From Carallia brachiata (Eukaryota; Streptophyta; Magnoliopsida; Malpighiales; Rhizophoraceae), in contig JADCRB010000111.1 of the NCBI GenBank assembly GCA_021464245.1, positions 62,001 through 126,000 of the forward strand: 64,000 nt of DNA. The letters run 5' to 3'. The position numbers were made by a program, and so were the translations under genes. Shown in pieces: positions 36,617-49,815 of the stretch (the stretch's first letter is position 1; the number at the start of each line of letters is the position of its first letter). The notes below the pieces were generated by a model. That model had not been told where the DNA came from and did no database searches. It saw only the letters and a list, made by a program, of their open reading frames with translations.

Positions 36617-39600
36617 TGAACAAAAAAATTTGGACAATTTACTTTTTTCCAAATAATATACGCTTGATTAATTCTTCAGGCTTAGCTGGAGTCATCCTGA
36701 TTCCACTTGACCAAATAAAAAATGCTAAAGGACAAACAGGGACGTGCGTTTCAGCGAAACGACAAAGAAATTGAGATACATATATAGCCTACAAAGTCCA
36801 CAAGCTTGAAAATTGGAATACTACTTAATTGACATCTTCTCCAAATCAATCTCTGTCTCACATATATAACGTAGATCGGTCCTTTTTCCAAGTTGTGAGA
36901 GATAGGATTGGCTCATTTGACTTAAATTTGGTCACACCTAAAAACGTGACTTTGTATTGAGGATAAGGTCACCCTAGCTATGGGATAATATGGGTGGAAG
37001 ACAACGAAGTTAAGAAAGGAAACGAAATGGAAAAGCATCTCTTTGTCACTTTCCATCACTTAAGATGATTTTAACCCGGTAACCTATTGCAAAAGTCACT
37101 TGCTTTTACTTTTGTCTTCTGAATCTTACTTTCTAGAGAAGCTTTCCTATATATATATATATATGTCACACAAGTACACAAATTTTGCACCAAGAAAATT
37201 TATATATTTCTTAATTTTGAAATGAGAAATGCTAGTTTATCGGGGTACATAGAACTGTAAGAAACGTAAACTAATCATACATTTCTTACTGTCAAAAGTA
37301 AATGAAGTTAAAAGTAAAAAAATTGTTTAATTATCCTTCTGTATCTATTATGCATAGTGATGCTATGTTTAAATTAGGCGTAAATTAGATGTTAATTGGC
37401 GCCATCGTTAGCTTGAAGCATTGTATAGTTTTTTTAACCAAAATATATATATTACTAAATATATTGATCAGTAGATCCTTACGTCGAAATTAATGTAATC
37501 TACATTTGTAAAAGTCTCATTTAATAATTTTAAAAAATTAACTCAACTCTTAAATATTAATCTAACTGAACGTGACTTTGCTTGAAAGTTGAAACATTGT
37601 ATGGTATAATAAATGTTTCCTCCCATCAAAGAAAGGCAAGTTGCTGTTGTCCCTACGTATTTCTAGATAGGAAAAGTCCAGAGCCAGCAGGCACGTCATG
37701 GAAACGAAAGTTGACATAAAATTTTAAGGCAGTGGGGGTTATGTCTATTGTGTAATAACGCCCATGTAAGAGTTTGGATATTGTACCTCCTCTAATTTCG
37801 GTGATTTAGTTATAATTCGATAGTTCCCTTCTTTCTATGATTTGGGTTCGAATTCTTTCAAACGGATCAGTTTATTATTATAGTCAGTTATAGAAAAAAT
37901 TTTCTCAATTTTATTAATATTTTGATGATAAATTTATTTTTATGAGAATAATTAAACAAGATTTTAAAATGAGATTTCTCCGGTCAATAAATGCGATGAT
38001 CAATCGCAATTGCAATGCATCTTTTTATTTATTAAAAAAACAAAAAAGAGTTGGATCTTGTAGTAGTAATTTTATAATAGACTTATAGGGTGGGCAATTG
38101 GGGTTTTTCGGAGGCGTCAAAGTGAGTACTAGGCTAGGCTGTGGGTGCACGAGAAGCCTGGGCTTTGACTTAATTGAGTCTAATAAAGTGCTGTTGAGAC
38201 TGTGAACGAATACATATAAGGGCAAACGCTGCCCCGCTTGTTGGGTAATTAACAAGTGTTGGATTTTTTTTTTCTGTAAGGACAAAAAAATATACTTAAT
38301 TCGAGTTAATTTTGAAATTTTTATTACTAATAGTTGGATTCTGTCATTCCTAATTAATTTACATCTAGTTTTATCTAAACAGTCAATATGTATGTTGCAT
38401 AAAATCAAATCCAATCAAATTTTTTGTTTAGCAATTAAAATATTTTTTCCGTAGTCAGAGGAAGTTTTCTGAAAAATATATAAGCTGTTCTTTTAATTCC
38501 TTTAGTATTGACTATAATCAAGGAAAAAGTTTCAAAATATAAACTATTACAAAAAAAAAAGAAAGCGCCAACTAATCTTATTCATATTTTTTTTGGTCTA
38601 GTACACATATAATTTTAAATTAAAAGACATGTTTATAAATTAATTAGGCGATAAAAAACATAAAAATCCTGCTTAAATTTTCTTCACTCACATTTAAAAT
38701 TAAATTAACTTAATTCATATTTTTTGTGAGTCAAATTTATATACTTTTCTTAAAAAAAAAACATCTTAGCCTAATTTAAGGCAATTAATAGGCTTAAAAA
38801 GGTGAACAAACTTTTTTGGCCAAAATATAAGGCCTTTGAGTTCAAGCTTCATGGGGGCGCCGCTGTCTGTTACTCGGCTCTTTAACCAATTCCTTTCCAT
38901 GTCTTTACGTGTAATTGACTTAAAGAAGGTAATAACCACGTCGCATCTGTGGGGATCCCATGACCCAAGTCTCATCAATGGTTTTCCTAGTTAAGAAGGA
39001 TCTCCAAAGTCCTAGCAGCTAGCTTTAGCATATATAGCAGCTACGGCTAGCCTATATTCCTATGCACACGAAATATATAGATATAGGTCTGGGTGCTGAC
39101 AGATTTATATATCCGTGGTCTCTCAACCGCATCCACAATCTTAAAATTATAAATTAATAAATATTATTAAACTAATTATATATTTTTTAATTTATTTTAT
39201 TAAGTATGTTGTATCATTAAGCTCCTAAGAGAAATAATCAGTTGGGGTGCACACATTTATACGCTTTTAGCATATGAATCCTTGATGGCCTTGTCATTAC
39301 ACTATATGTGTTAAATTTTGACCTTATACAATACTTTAATCCAAGCTAATAAAAAAAAATTGATAATTTAATCTGCTAGCACTGTCTTGTTCGAGGTTGG
39401 GGTGCGTCTTTTATTCTATTGTTGATGTTGGTATTGTTGTACCGATCGCCGACTTGACCGTCGAAGCAACTATTGCAACAGTTTCATCTGACACCACCGA
39501 CGCCACTTCCGGTGTTGATGCCTGAGCTGATGCAGCCACCACCACCTCCCATGTCCCTTTACTCGCCAACGATCTTCCCGTCACCGCCGCAGCCCTCTGC

Positions 39601-40454
39601 CGCCGAAACTGAGAAAAAGGGCTACTGTTGGCCACCTTTGCTAAGTACTGACCGTGTGTTTTTTGGTTCATCCATGGTGGATGTTGTTGTTGCTGGCTTT
39701 GTGTCTTTAAATGTTTGTATTTTTGCTGATATGGGAATTGTTGGGCATACCCGGACGATTTTTATTGTAGAGTCGTCGGGGTGCGATTTATACTATTGTA
39801 TGCAGTTTCTTTCGACTTGATTAGATATAGTTGATACTACGATATTAGATAAGTTTAGTCGTAATCTGTCAATTTGTTTCAGAGTTCACCCCTGATTAGT
39901 TAATAGTTAGTTTAATCATATGATTTATAGGACATGCATACCAATTTACTATCCTATTTAGGGCAAATATTTCCAACTTCTTTACGTGCGCTCTATGTAC
40001 TATTCATCCGCGTGTTAATGCAATGATCATATTTTCAGTCAAATAAAAAAAAGCTCTTCTCCTAGCCATAGTATTTGATTTGTTTATTATCCTTCTATTA
40101 TTCGCAGTTAAATTTTAGTTTTCAGTCTAGTGGCAGTAACAAATTCAAGTGGAGAAAAGGGGAAATCGGAGAATAAAGTTAAAACATATAAATCGGAAGG
40201 AAATTAAAGATTTTCTCAAAACATAAAATGGATTTTACTTCGTTATGAAAGAAAAAATGAACTGAAACTATTATCTTTATTTAATTAAACATTCCTTGAC
40301 GTGCAAAGATCCTTCATACGGAAAACAAAAATTTGATCTGCTCTTTTTCTACATGAAACTGGCCAGAGATAAAGTATAATGTTTCTCTCCAAACTTATAC
40401 TTTATCAATATGAGAGAGACGTCCCATGATTTTCTAGATCTTGACTATTGAAAC
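36617..40454. other. Gene-poor interval, part 2
   Basis: No gene is supported. 39400-39700 is GC-richer and gives Pro/Ala-rich open frames on both strands (39473-39820 +, 39411-39671 -) that I could not match to any family; it may be a scrap of a gene or transposon. 38790-38990 holds a 70-codon minus-strand frame of unknown nature. Confidence 0.4.
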
Positions 40455-40922
40455 CAAAGTTGTTAAAACCGGACCGGTCATCAAACTGAAAATATTAGTG
40501 GGTCAAAATTCAACCGGTTGAACCAGTCGAACCGGTATTTAATAATATATATGTGTATAAAAGTAATTATAAAAATAATATTTATAAATAGTGATTAAAT
40601 ATTAATTTTTCTAATTTTAAGAATGAAATTGAAATTTTTAATAGATTTAGGACTAAATTGAACTTTTAAATTAAAGTTAATGCTTAAATTATAATTTAAA
40701 TAACATTTGGGGTCAAATTGTAATTTATGAATTTTTTAATTTTATTGGACCGGTTCAACCGGTCCGGTTTTCACCGGTTTTTACCGATTTTGACCGGTTC
40801 TTGACCGGTTTTTTCCGGTTTTGACCGGTCCGAGTCACCCTTCAAATTTTACCAAAATCGGCCCGGACCACCGGCCGGTCCCCGGTTCAACCGGCCGGTC
40901 CGGTCCGGTTCTGACAACAGTG
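40455..40922. mobile_element. hAT-type MITE, family A, copy 3
   Basis: 468 bp bounded by a perfect 8-bp duplication ATTGAAAC (40447-40454 and 40923-40930). Ends CAAAGTTGTTAAAACCGGACCGG and, inverted, CACTGTTGTCAGAACCGGACCGG. The right third is a dense cluster of CCGGTT/GACCGGT words. Shorter than copies 1 and 2 but clearly the same family. Confidence 0.85.
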
Positions 40923-42650
40923 ATTGAAACACAGAAATTTGAAATCAAAAGAAAAAAAAAAGGGGAAATGATGCTTAAAAGAATGTTGCTCACACGTTGA
41001 CATTGAAATACTAACGATTGTTGATTTAAGTGGTAAGAAATTTAATTTTTCTTAAATAAAGTCTCAAATTCGAGTCTTGTATAAAAAAAAAGGCACTAAG
41101 AGAATTATCTCACATTAAAAGTTTGATAAATATTTAAATCGAATTTGTTGAAACCCAATTTAAGGCTCCCGCACTTAAAAAAACATATTGACATTGAAAT
41201 GACATATGTGTGACAAACACTGGGAGATAATGTCTGTTACATTATGCTACGCTACTAAAGCCTACTAAAGCATCTAAGTTTCACAAATTACCTGCGCTTA
41301 CCCCTGCCTATTTACAATTCAGATTGCATTCACCATCTGACCTATACACTAAATGAACATTCAATGAATCCACAGAGATTAATTCTTTTCAACCACATAA
41401 CATGCTTTATTCATTGCATTTCAATGCTATTGTGAGCATTTGAAAATAAGCAGCCTAATTTGGTCATCATCGTAGACAAAATGGTTCAGATGTAAATGTG
41501 TGATTTATGAACAAGTTGAACAAACTATAGAGAGCTAAATTACAAAAGGAAACTCGGACAAATGAAGCCTAGATTTGTATGGTATATTTAAATATATGGA
41601 TTTTGTTAGTGATAATTATTTTTATTTTTTTTTATAGTTATTTGCACGTGATTAGTGTTGATTAACTATTAAAAAATTAAAAATTACATGTATTACAAAT
41701 TTATTATAAAAAAATATTAATTTTTTATTTTTAATTAATTATTATAAAAAAATAAAAAATAATTGATAATAATAAATCTCCTCAATATATACATATGATT
41801 TTTTATTGATTCCAACTTTTTTTTTTTTTTTTTTTGTGTTTATTGATTCCTACTAACAGGTGATATTTCTGACTGATAATTACTAATAGCCTTTGACAAT
41901 GACAAGGAAAAAAAAAAACAAAAAACACAATCATTTCAACTTTACCTGGTTACAGGTAAAGCAGGACAAATAACTAACAGCTTATTTACCCTCTATTGTG
42001 ACTGAAGTTGATTGATTTGCCTTATTAGTCTTAATATTTTGAGTTAAATGAAGTAACCAACCAAAACATAGTTTATGTTTTTGCAGTTTTATTAATTAAT
42101 AAACTCTATTATGTATAGTATAAGATTATAAGTTAATTATAATTATTTAAAAAATAAATTAAATTAAAAATTTCATTAAACGGACTTGGACATTTATACA
42201 AAAATTGTAGCAATGTGAAATGTACATTTGCTTAGTAGTCAATTTTGCAGTAATGCCATTTGAAATTTGACATCCATGCCAATTTTGAATTTTCCTTTCT
42301 AGTCGCCCGTGCATGTTGGTCTCGCGAGTTTGGTGAGAGGTAGAACTCTAATACCCAAGAAGGTAAGGAAATTTGGAACCGGATCTTAGCCATGTTTCTC
42401 TTTATTTTTAGGTCCATAATAATTGTAATCTCCCAATTGTTTGAAATATTAGTTTATTTTATCCCTTGAAAATGTGATTTTTACAGGTCATAAAAATACA
42501 AAAATAAGGTAATGTCTTTACAGTTCTGTTAAAAAATATTAAAATTTTGTGTTCAGAGGAGATAAAAAGTGACAGAATAGTTTCAACATTTCTCGCACAA
42601 AAAATGAGCCAAAAACTTAATCCCACAATTTGACACTAATAAGATTCAGT
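40923..42650. other. Gene-poor interval, part 3
   Basis: AT-rich intergenic DNA with no gene or bounded element that I can support. Confidence 0.5.
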
Positions 42651-43385
42651 GGGTATTTGGGTTAATTTTTGAAGGAGTGCATTTGTATTTCATTTTCAAA
42701 AAGTAGAAAAATAAGTGTTTGGTAAATTTTTTAGTGTTGTTGTTTGATTCTGCTTATTTTCTTATTTGATTTTCTAACAGCAGCTGATTGAAAAGCAGAT
42801 CCAGACTATTTTTTGCTGCTTTTTAGATTACTTTTCACTTTTTAATATTAATAATAATTTATATAGACTAAATTACCCTTAAAAAATATTTACATAATTT
42901 TACTATTATTTTTTTTTTACTTGACACATGAATTAAATATATATTAATTTATTTTATTAATATTTATATAACTTCAATAATTTTTTTCAAGTATTCTTAA
43001 ATAATATTTTTTTCATTTCAATTTTCTTTAATATTTATAAAAAAAATCTCAAATAGAATAATTTTTATCATTTAATAAAAATTAATATTTTTTTAAAAAT
43101 TTAAAAATTATGTAAAATAATTCTCAATATTATTTACAAAATATTATTCTAAAATATAAAATATAAAAATAAAATTTTTAATATGATATATCTACACAAA
43201 TTATATGTCTAAATTAGACATTTCATTATTCAATAGTAACAACAAGTATAAAATTAACCAAATATTTCATTAATTTTATCAGCAATCAGCAACAGTAAGT
43301 AAGAATCAGGAATCAGCAATCAGCAGTAGTAATCAGTAACAGTAATCAGTAACAGTAACATTCAACAGTTAACTCAAACAGACCC
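42651..43385. mobile_element. TIR element with GGGT(CTG)TTTGRGTTAA ends
   Basis: Left end GGGTATTTGGGTTAATTTTTGAAGG, right end the inverse of GGGTCTGTTTGAGTTAACTGTTGAATG. The right half contains a short tandem of AATCAGCARTAGT/AATCAGTAACAGT words (43280-43360). A target duplication was not found, so the superfamily is open; the ends look Tourist- or hAT-like. No transposase. Confidence 0.55.
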
Positions 43386-44689
43386 TCATACTCATAACAT
43401 TTTACATGAATCCAAGTTCTTTTAACTAATCGAAAATATGACTTTTCCGAATCTAAGGTTGTGTATTTATCCTACGGCATTCCATAACCCTTTCCATCAC
43501 AATTCTAACAAGACTACAAATAAAAGTGTGTTTAAGGGAAACTAAGCGCATTTCGGTAATTGATCTCTCAAAAATCAAACTTTTTGTTGAAGAGAAAATC
43601 GAATTAAAATTCCCCTCAGCAAATCAATTCCCTATTGAATTTCATTTAATTATTTTGGTGGTGTATGATTCCATTAATTTTGTTTTGAATTCTGATATTA
43701 AAAAAAAACTTATATTTTTAAATTGATATTAATTTTTGGATAGTTAGAAATAGAAAAAAAATAAATTAACCATTAGACATTATAATACAAGACTTTATTA
43801 TTATTTTAGTACTACTAAACCGAAGATACGTAAGGTAATTATGCATAACTCTTCCTTAATAAAAACTAAATCGTATTCATTTTCTTCTTTTTTTTCAACA
43901 ACAAAGTAATTATGCATAACTCTCAAAAAAAAAAAAAAAACGTAATTATGCATAATGCTTGCCTTCTCCTGACGTGAGCTGCCTTGGAAGTCAGTGGGAT
44001 TAGGTATCCATTTCTGTAACTCTCTATGTCTCTTTCTGAAGGTCCCACTCAAATTATAACCACCGTCAGATAGCGGCCTTCCGTCAACAAGTTGACCACA
44101 ACAGACGACGTCCTCCATCCTTGGACTTCCTGTGCTTGATTCCCACCAAAGTTATTTATTAGGATTTCGATCTAAATCATAAAATCTCAAGACTATAAAA
44201 TTATATATATAATTAATGATTCAGATTATGGTAGAATTTTTTTAAAATAAAATCTTAGTAGAAGGTCGATACAGAATCGATAGTATTTAAATATAATTTT
44301 ACGATTATTATTTCCTTTATATTAAGTAAAACTCATCTATGTTGATAATATAAAAAGAATTATAAAGATTTGTTTTTATGTAAATTTGACTACTAAATAA
44401 TAAATATAGAGAAAGCAAATAATTAGATAAAAAAGGAACTCTAATATATAAAAGTTATTTTCTAACAACTATAAAGAGGATAAATAATTTTTTATATAAG
44501 AAGAGAATTATTGTAATTTTATTATTATTAAATTTTTTTTATATAAAATACTTATTGTAAGTTATATATATTAATATTCACTAATTTTTAATTTTTTAAT
44601 TTTAACAAAATTTTACGATTATATAATTCAACCTTACAATTTGATCCATGACACTTTAACAACATTCCGATTTTAATAACTTTGGTCCC

Positions 44690-44900
44690 ACTCTCCACAG
44701 CATCTCCCTCGGTCAATCTTTACCGTCTCGTTTAACAGAACACGTTCCCCCGAAACCTCTGCGTGACACGGCCCAATGCGTTAATTGCACGGGCGGCTCG
44801 TCCTCCCTTCCTGAAACCTCGCCACGTGTGTGCTTTTACAACAAAGCATTACGTCATCGTTCGTCTTCCGTAAAAGGCGGCTGGGCTTCTCTGGGGGGCT
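44690..44900 (+). promoter_or_regulatory. GC-rich island with G-box, W-box and TGACG-type motifs
   Basis: In otherwise AT-rich DNA, 210 bp are GC-rich and hold GGTCAA (W-box, minus strand, 44711-44716), CACGTG (G-box, 44823-44828) and ACGTCA (44851-44856). The WRKY start codon is 0.9 kb downstream. A role as distal WRKY promoter is inference; MITEs (44977-45132, 45204-45520) now lie between the two. Confidence 0.4.
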
Positions 44901-44976
44901 TTGCTTCTTGGAAATATTTTGTTGGATTTTAGATTAAAGTAGGGTTAAATAATAGGAAAAAAATAGGGATCCCCAA

Positions 44977-45132
44977 TTTTTTTTTTGGTCTAAATTAAAA
45001 TGAGTATTTATTTTTTTATAATTATAGTGATATTTTTTATAATATAAAATATAATTTATTATTTTTTATAAAAAATAATTATCGTAGTTGTAAAAAAATT
45101 AAAAAATTTGTTATAATTTAAACAAAAAATAT
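44977..45132. mobile_element. MITE family C, copy 2
   Basis: TTTTTTTTGGTCTAAATTAAAATGAG at the left is inverted as CTATAATT-like, TTTAATTTTTTTACAACTACG and TTTGTTTAAATTATAAC at the right. The GTAGTTGTAAAAAAATTAAAAAATTTGTTATAATTTAAACAAA block corresponds to 36575-36616. Confidence 0.45.
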
Positions 45133-45203
45133 TTGAGATCCATTCCTATACTTAAATAATATCTGTAATTAGATAATTAAATTTAAAAAGAAAATAACAC
45201 TAA

Positions 45204-45520
45204 TAGTTTGTTTGGATTGTTGGAAAGTTGTGAGAAAGAAAATGATTAGAAAGAAAAATAAATAGTAATTTGTAAGAGAAAAAATTGTGTGAAAAAAAAA
45301 TTGTTTGAATTGATGAGAAAGTTGTGAGAAAAAAATAATTAAAAAAATAAATAGTAACTTGTGAGAGAAAAGTTGTGAGAAAATATTATTATTTGGATTG
45401 ATTCGAAAGTTGTGACAAAGAAAAAATTGTGAGAAAATTATAAAGTAATGATGATTTTTTTGACTAAAATTTTTTAATTTTTTTCTTTTCTCATCAAATT
45501 TTCACAAATCAAATACACCA
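45204..45520. mobile_element. Tourist-like MITE family B, copy 2
   Basis: Flanked by TAA at 45201-45203 and 45521-45523. Left end TAGTTTGTTTGGATTGTTGG, right end the inverse of TGGTGTATTTGATTTGTG. The inside repeats the phrase GTTGTGAGAAAGAAAA several times. The nearest upstream gene feature is the WRKY start 0.3 kb downstream, so it lies in that promoter. Confidence 0.6.
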
Positions 45521-45813
45521 TAAGTGACTTTAAGATAGATAATAATTAGAAATTCATAATTTTTCTATTTTTTATTTTTTTTTATAAATATAATCATGTA
45601 ATAATTTATATTATTTTATAATTACTTTAAAATTATTAAAATTAATTATTTTTAAAAAAATAAAAATAAATAATTATTAGATAAATTACCGCTAAAATAC
45701 GAATTAATCCGTATTTTTCTTTTTTGTTGGACCCTTTATTTTAATCAAGTCTTTTTGTAATACTCTTGTTGAAAGCCTTCTCTTCTCTCTCTTGCCTCTC
45801 TTCTCCCTCTCAT

Positions 45814-48800
45814 ATGGAAAGACGAGGCCGGGAATGGGCATTCTTGCACTCCGGCGAATTTCTCCGGCTCACACCACCGGGTGTATCCGATCATACCAAG
45901 CCCTTAATCGGAGAAGTCGATTTCTTTTCGAGCGACAGAAATAGAGCTGACGATAATCATAAGTTGGCCAGTGATCAGGAGACAAAGAATAAGGATAATA
46001 AAGGGGAATCGGTTCTAGCTGATTCCGGTCTAGACGTATGGTTTTCAATGCTTGTTCTTGAGCCTTGTTTATCAATTTGCTCACTACTCCTCGTGGGAAG
46101 TTTTAATTTTTTTGTGGCCATATCCATATTAAGTTCTGTGAGGAGGATTAAATCTGTGTTTTCTTTAATCAGTTAATTTGATTAACATTGACGTAGCTAT
46201 ATGGTTGTTGTGTTTACAGATTGGACTGAATCTTCTCGCCCCAAGTTCCGGAATTTGCAAAATATCAAATGACAATAAACCCAGCACTGATGTGAGTTTC
46301 TTGCTTCTTCATTGGCTTTCTCGATATTACTCGGTAATTGAAGAATTAAAATGAAGAAATCCAATAAAAGTACCGAAATCTTTCAAAGTCATTCTAAAAA
46401 AAAAAAAATTAGTTAAAGAAAAAATATGTGCAGCATGCTTATGGGGTTTTTTTTTTTTGGGATGGGGGCTAATGGGGAATAATTCAAAAAGACTAGAAAA
46501 ATGTATATTGAGAAACCTCAACGTTTTTTTATATGTTCCAATTAAGGGTGTTGGTTAATTGTATAATCAGAATTTTGTTTTTGCCAGCTGAATTCGCTCA
46601 AAGTTGAGATGGACAGACTGCAGGATGAGAATAAGGAGCTGAAAGGCATGTTGGATCAGGTTACAAAGAACTACAAGGAGATGCAAGCCCAGCTACTCAT
46701 GGCGATGCAAAAGCGGGCACATGGGAGAGGAGAGCAGGTGATTAATTGGAGGATTTAAAGCGTTTATCTTATCTAGCTATATGCCTATTATAATCAGTCT
46801 GTCTATTGATCTAAACGTCCGTTATTCTCGGTGATCTATTCGAGGATATCGTCAGATATATGTAAAGAAATGGCCAAATGGGTAACAACACAATTTCACT
46901 TAAAATTGACAAACGTGCTTTAAGTCAACCCCATGAATCGATACATCAGGCCATCAAAATCTTTTATGGGATCATGGGTGTGCACTGAGGCCGTCTGGTA
47001 AGCCCATGCCATTTTACGTCTGAAATTAATCCATGTTGCCGTTCCACAAAATCTTCAGGATAAGAGCAGCTTAAGCTTAATTTCCCATTTTAATTCTGAG
47101 GAACGGATTTAGAATATGGATTTGTTTAGGCAATTTTGTCTCTGCATTAATGGCAAATTTTTCATGTCCAGATAATGTTAATCAACAGATGATGAATAGC
47201 AATTAAGATCTAGGGGAATTAGAAAAACAAAACAAAAACTTTTGGTTAACTAACCAACTTCAACCAAATAAACTTTATAAATGGTTAATCAAACAATTGT
47301 TGTGGTTAATTATTCTTTTTAGTTATAAAAATCTATGGTTAACGAACAAGATTGAAGTGCTATTATATATGCATATATATAAACTTTTAATTCCAGAAAT
47401 TCACTAAGTTGTTATCACATTTTAAGTAATTACTTATTTATCTTATGTATAGAGATAGTTTATAATTTTTTGATCTGAATTTTACTTTTTAGTTTTACAT
47501 TCAAATTGAAATTTTTAAATTTTTATCGAAGTTAATTTTCAATTGACTAAAAGATTTGAAAAAAGTCAATTATTGAATCCAAATTTTTAGCAACTGAATA
47601 TTAGCTAACCCAAAATTCAATTTGGTTTTAATTTCTGAAAAGCTTAAAAAAAATTTAAATTTAGTTTAGTTTTCGAGATCACCAAAATCATGAAAACCCT
47701 TAATCATAATTATCAAATCAAGCATGCATGAAATTTGGGTCTATATTTGTAGTATACATTTAGACATGTTGTATATGTGAAGAAAAAATGAGGATTGATT
47801 ATTTGGTTTTGCTTTTTTTTTTTTTTTTATTTGTATGATATGTAGGAATATTTGATTTTGTAACAAATGCTTCAAGTCAATGATCTACATCTTCAATTGT
47901 TTTGAAAGATGATATGAATCAATGTGATTAAATAATTTGAAAACAGAAAATGGAGCTGAATGCAATCTCAAGTCCCATGAAGTCAGACCAACAGTCAATG
48001 GACCCACGTCCATCTTCTACATTGGAAGTCAATAATCTTTCTGCATCCGATGAAAAGACACAAGATGTGTCAGTTTCCCCAGCAGAAACCATGGAGGCCC
48101 TGTCACAATTCCCAGGGAAACAACCTTCCAGCGAGGACGGTCCCGATCAGACTTCCCGGAGTTGGGGGTCCCCCAAAAGGCCAAGGACTGAACATGGAAA
48201 GCGCGAGGATGAGGAACAAGTCCCTGAGGGTGTCCCATTCAGGAAGGCAAGAGTGTCCGTACGTGCCAGATCAGAGGCTCCTCTGGTGAATATTCCCCTT
48301 TTCCTTTTTTTCTTTCTTTTTAATTTTGGATAATAGCATTAGATTTAGATGTTCTTGCTGGAAATTGGAAATTTAATGCAATCATTTTTCTTGGGGGGGT
48401 TTATTAGATCAGCGATGGATGTCAGTGGAGGAAATATGGCCAAAAGATGGCCAAGGGAAACCCTTGCCCGCGGGCCTACTATCGTTGCACAATGGCTGTT
48501 GGATGCCCCGTCCGTAAACAGGTAATGTATTCGAGCATGGTTTTGGCGCTACAAGATTTTGGCCGGAGAAATTGTTTCAAATATAATAAAGTGTCAATCT
48601 TAAATAACAACATTTCATATTTTACATCAAAAAAATCAAGTGAAATTTTTTTTATTTAAAATATATATATTGTTATTTAAAGATAACAGCTTGTTATATT
48701 TTAGATACATCTTCAAATTAAAATCGTTTGGCTACTAACCTTTTTCCTTAGAACAATAGTGATTATTATAACTTGTTGATCTTAGTTGTTAATTGAATCT

Positions 48801-49815
48801 TATTATGGCTGATAAGTATCATACACTTTATATATAATTTAAGAGATTTCTAATTTGACTCATATTTTTTAGTTAGTATAATATATTTGTTATTTTATAC
48901 TACATAATGAACAGAACTGGCTAATCACATATCATAACTGCAACTCGAATGGAGACGCACAAAACTGAAAACAACTCCAATATCATTCATTCATATAAAG
49001 TTTTTACTTTTACTCCAGCACCATTCGAAAAAATTGTTAAAAGTAACTTATATGTACGCACTTGATTTCTAGACATTCTCTTCTTTGAGAACTAAATAAT
49101 GAAGCTAGGCTAATTTGAATTAATATTATTCAATTAGTATCTTGTTTTATACATAAATTACACTTTATACCTCATCTATATGCAGGTGCAAAGATGTGCA
49201 GCCGACAAGAGCATTCTAATAACAACGTACGAGGGAAATCACAACCACCCACTTCCACCGGCGGCCACAGCAATGGCCAATACAACGTCGGCGGCAGCAG
49301 CATCGCTCCTCTTGGGTTCAACCACTAGCAAAGAAGCCTTACCAAAACATAGCAGCTTCTTTCCTTCTTTATTTCCTTATGCATCAACAATGGCTACCCT
49401 TTCTGCCTCCACGCCATTTCCCACCATAACCCTCGACTTGACGCAGAATCCAGGTTCCAATATGCCTGTCCTTCGCGTCCCACCTCCTAATTCTTCAACC
49501 CCATTTCATCTTCCTCTCCATGGAAGTGGCTGCACACAATTTCTAGGCCACCCCATGTTTGTCCCTTCCAAGCCATCGGCAGTCCCATTATTATGGCAAC
49601 GACGCCACCCTTCTTTGATCCAGGCTGTTACCACGTCTGTCACTTCTGACCCAAATTTCACAGCAGCTTTAGCAGCAGCCATTTCTTCAATTATAGGTGC
49701 ACCCATAGCCACCCATGGAAGCATCAATAACAATAATGTTACGCCTAATGATGCGCCTACATTGTCTGGCTCCCCGCAGCTTCCTCACTCTTGCACTACT
49801 TTTTCCACAAACTAA
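45814..49815 (+). CDS. WRKY47: WRKY transcription factor, group IIb, WRKY47-like
   Basis: Six exons (45814-46035, 46220-46291, 46588-46737, 47947-48285, 48408-48521, 49186-49815) join without any break to 508 residues. Exon 3 encodes the group II leucine-zipper coil ([20 protein letters not shown]). The WRKY domain begins [11 protein letters not shown] and carries the zinc ligands C-X5-C (CTMAVGC) and HNH. An intron splits it before VQRCA, the V-type position typical of groups IIa and IIb. After the domain come the IIb motif [22 protein letters not shown] and the C-terminal [17 protein letters not shown]. The protein binds W-box DNA (TTGAC) in the nucleus and regulates stress or nutrient genes. 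I chose ATG 45814 because no ATG precedes it in frame. The start [10 protein letters not shown] is conserved in style. Domain class is certain, the WRKY47 orthology likely from sequence and the adjacent PAT18. Confidence 0.95.

Noticed and set aside
39411..39820. Pro/Ala-rich open frames on both strands in a GC-richer patch
   Set aside because: Composition alone explains them; no family motif, no splice or promoter context.
43801..44118. Minus-strand frame with CGQLVDGRPLSDGGYNL, reminiscent of the ubiquitin GKQLEDGRTLSDYNI segment
   Set aside because: The likeness covers only about 20 residues with no upstream or downstream ubiquitin fold; too weak to call even a pseudogene.
32165..45813. 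Search for ARPC5 (neighbour of WRKY47 in Arabidopsis), and for PIL1 between the P450 and ASY3
   Set aside because: No coding stretch resembling either protein was found in these intervals.
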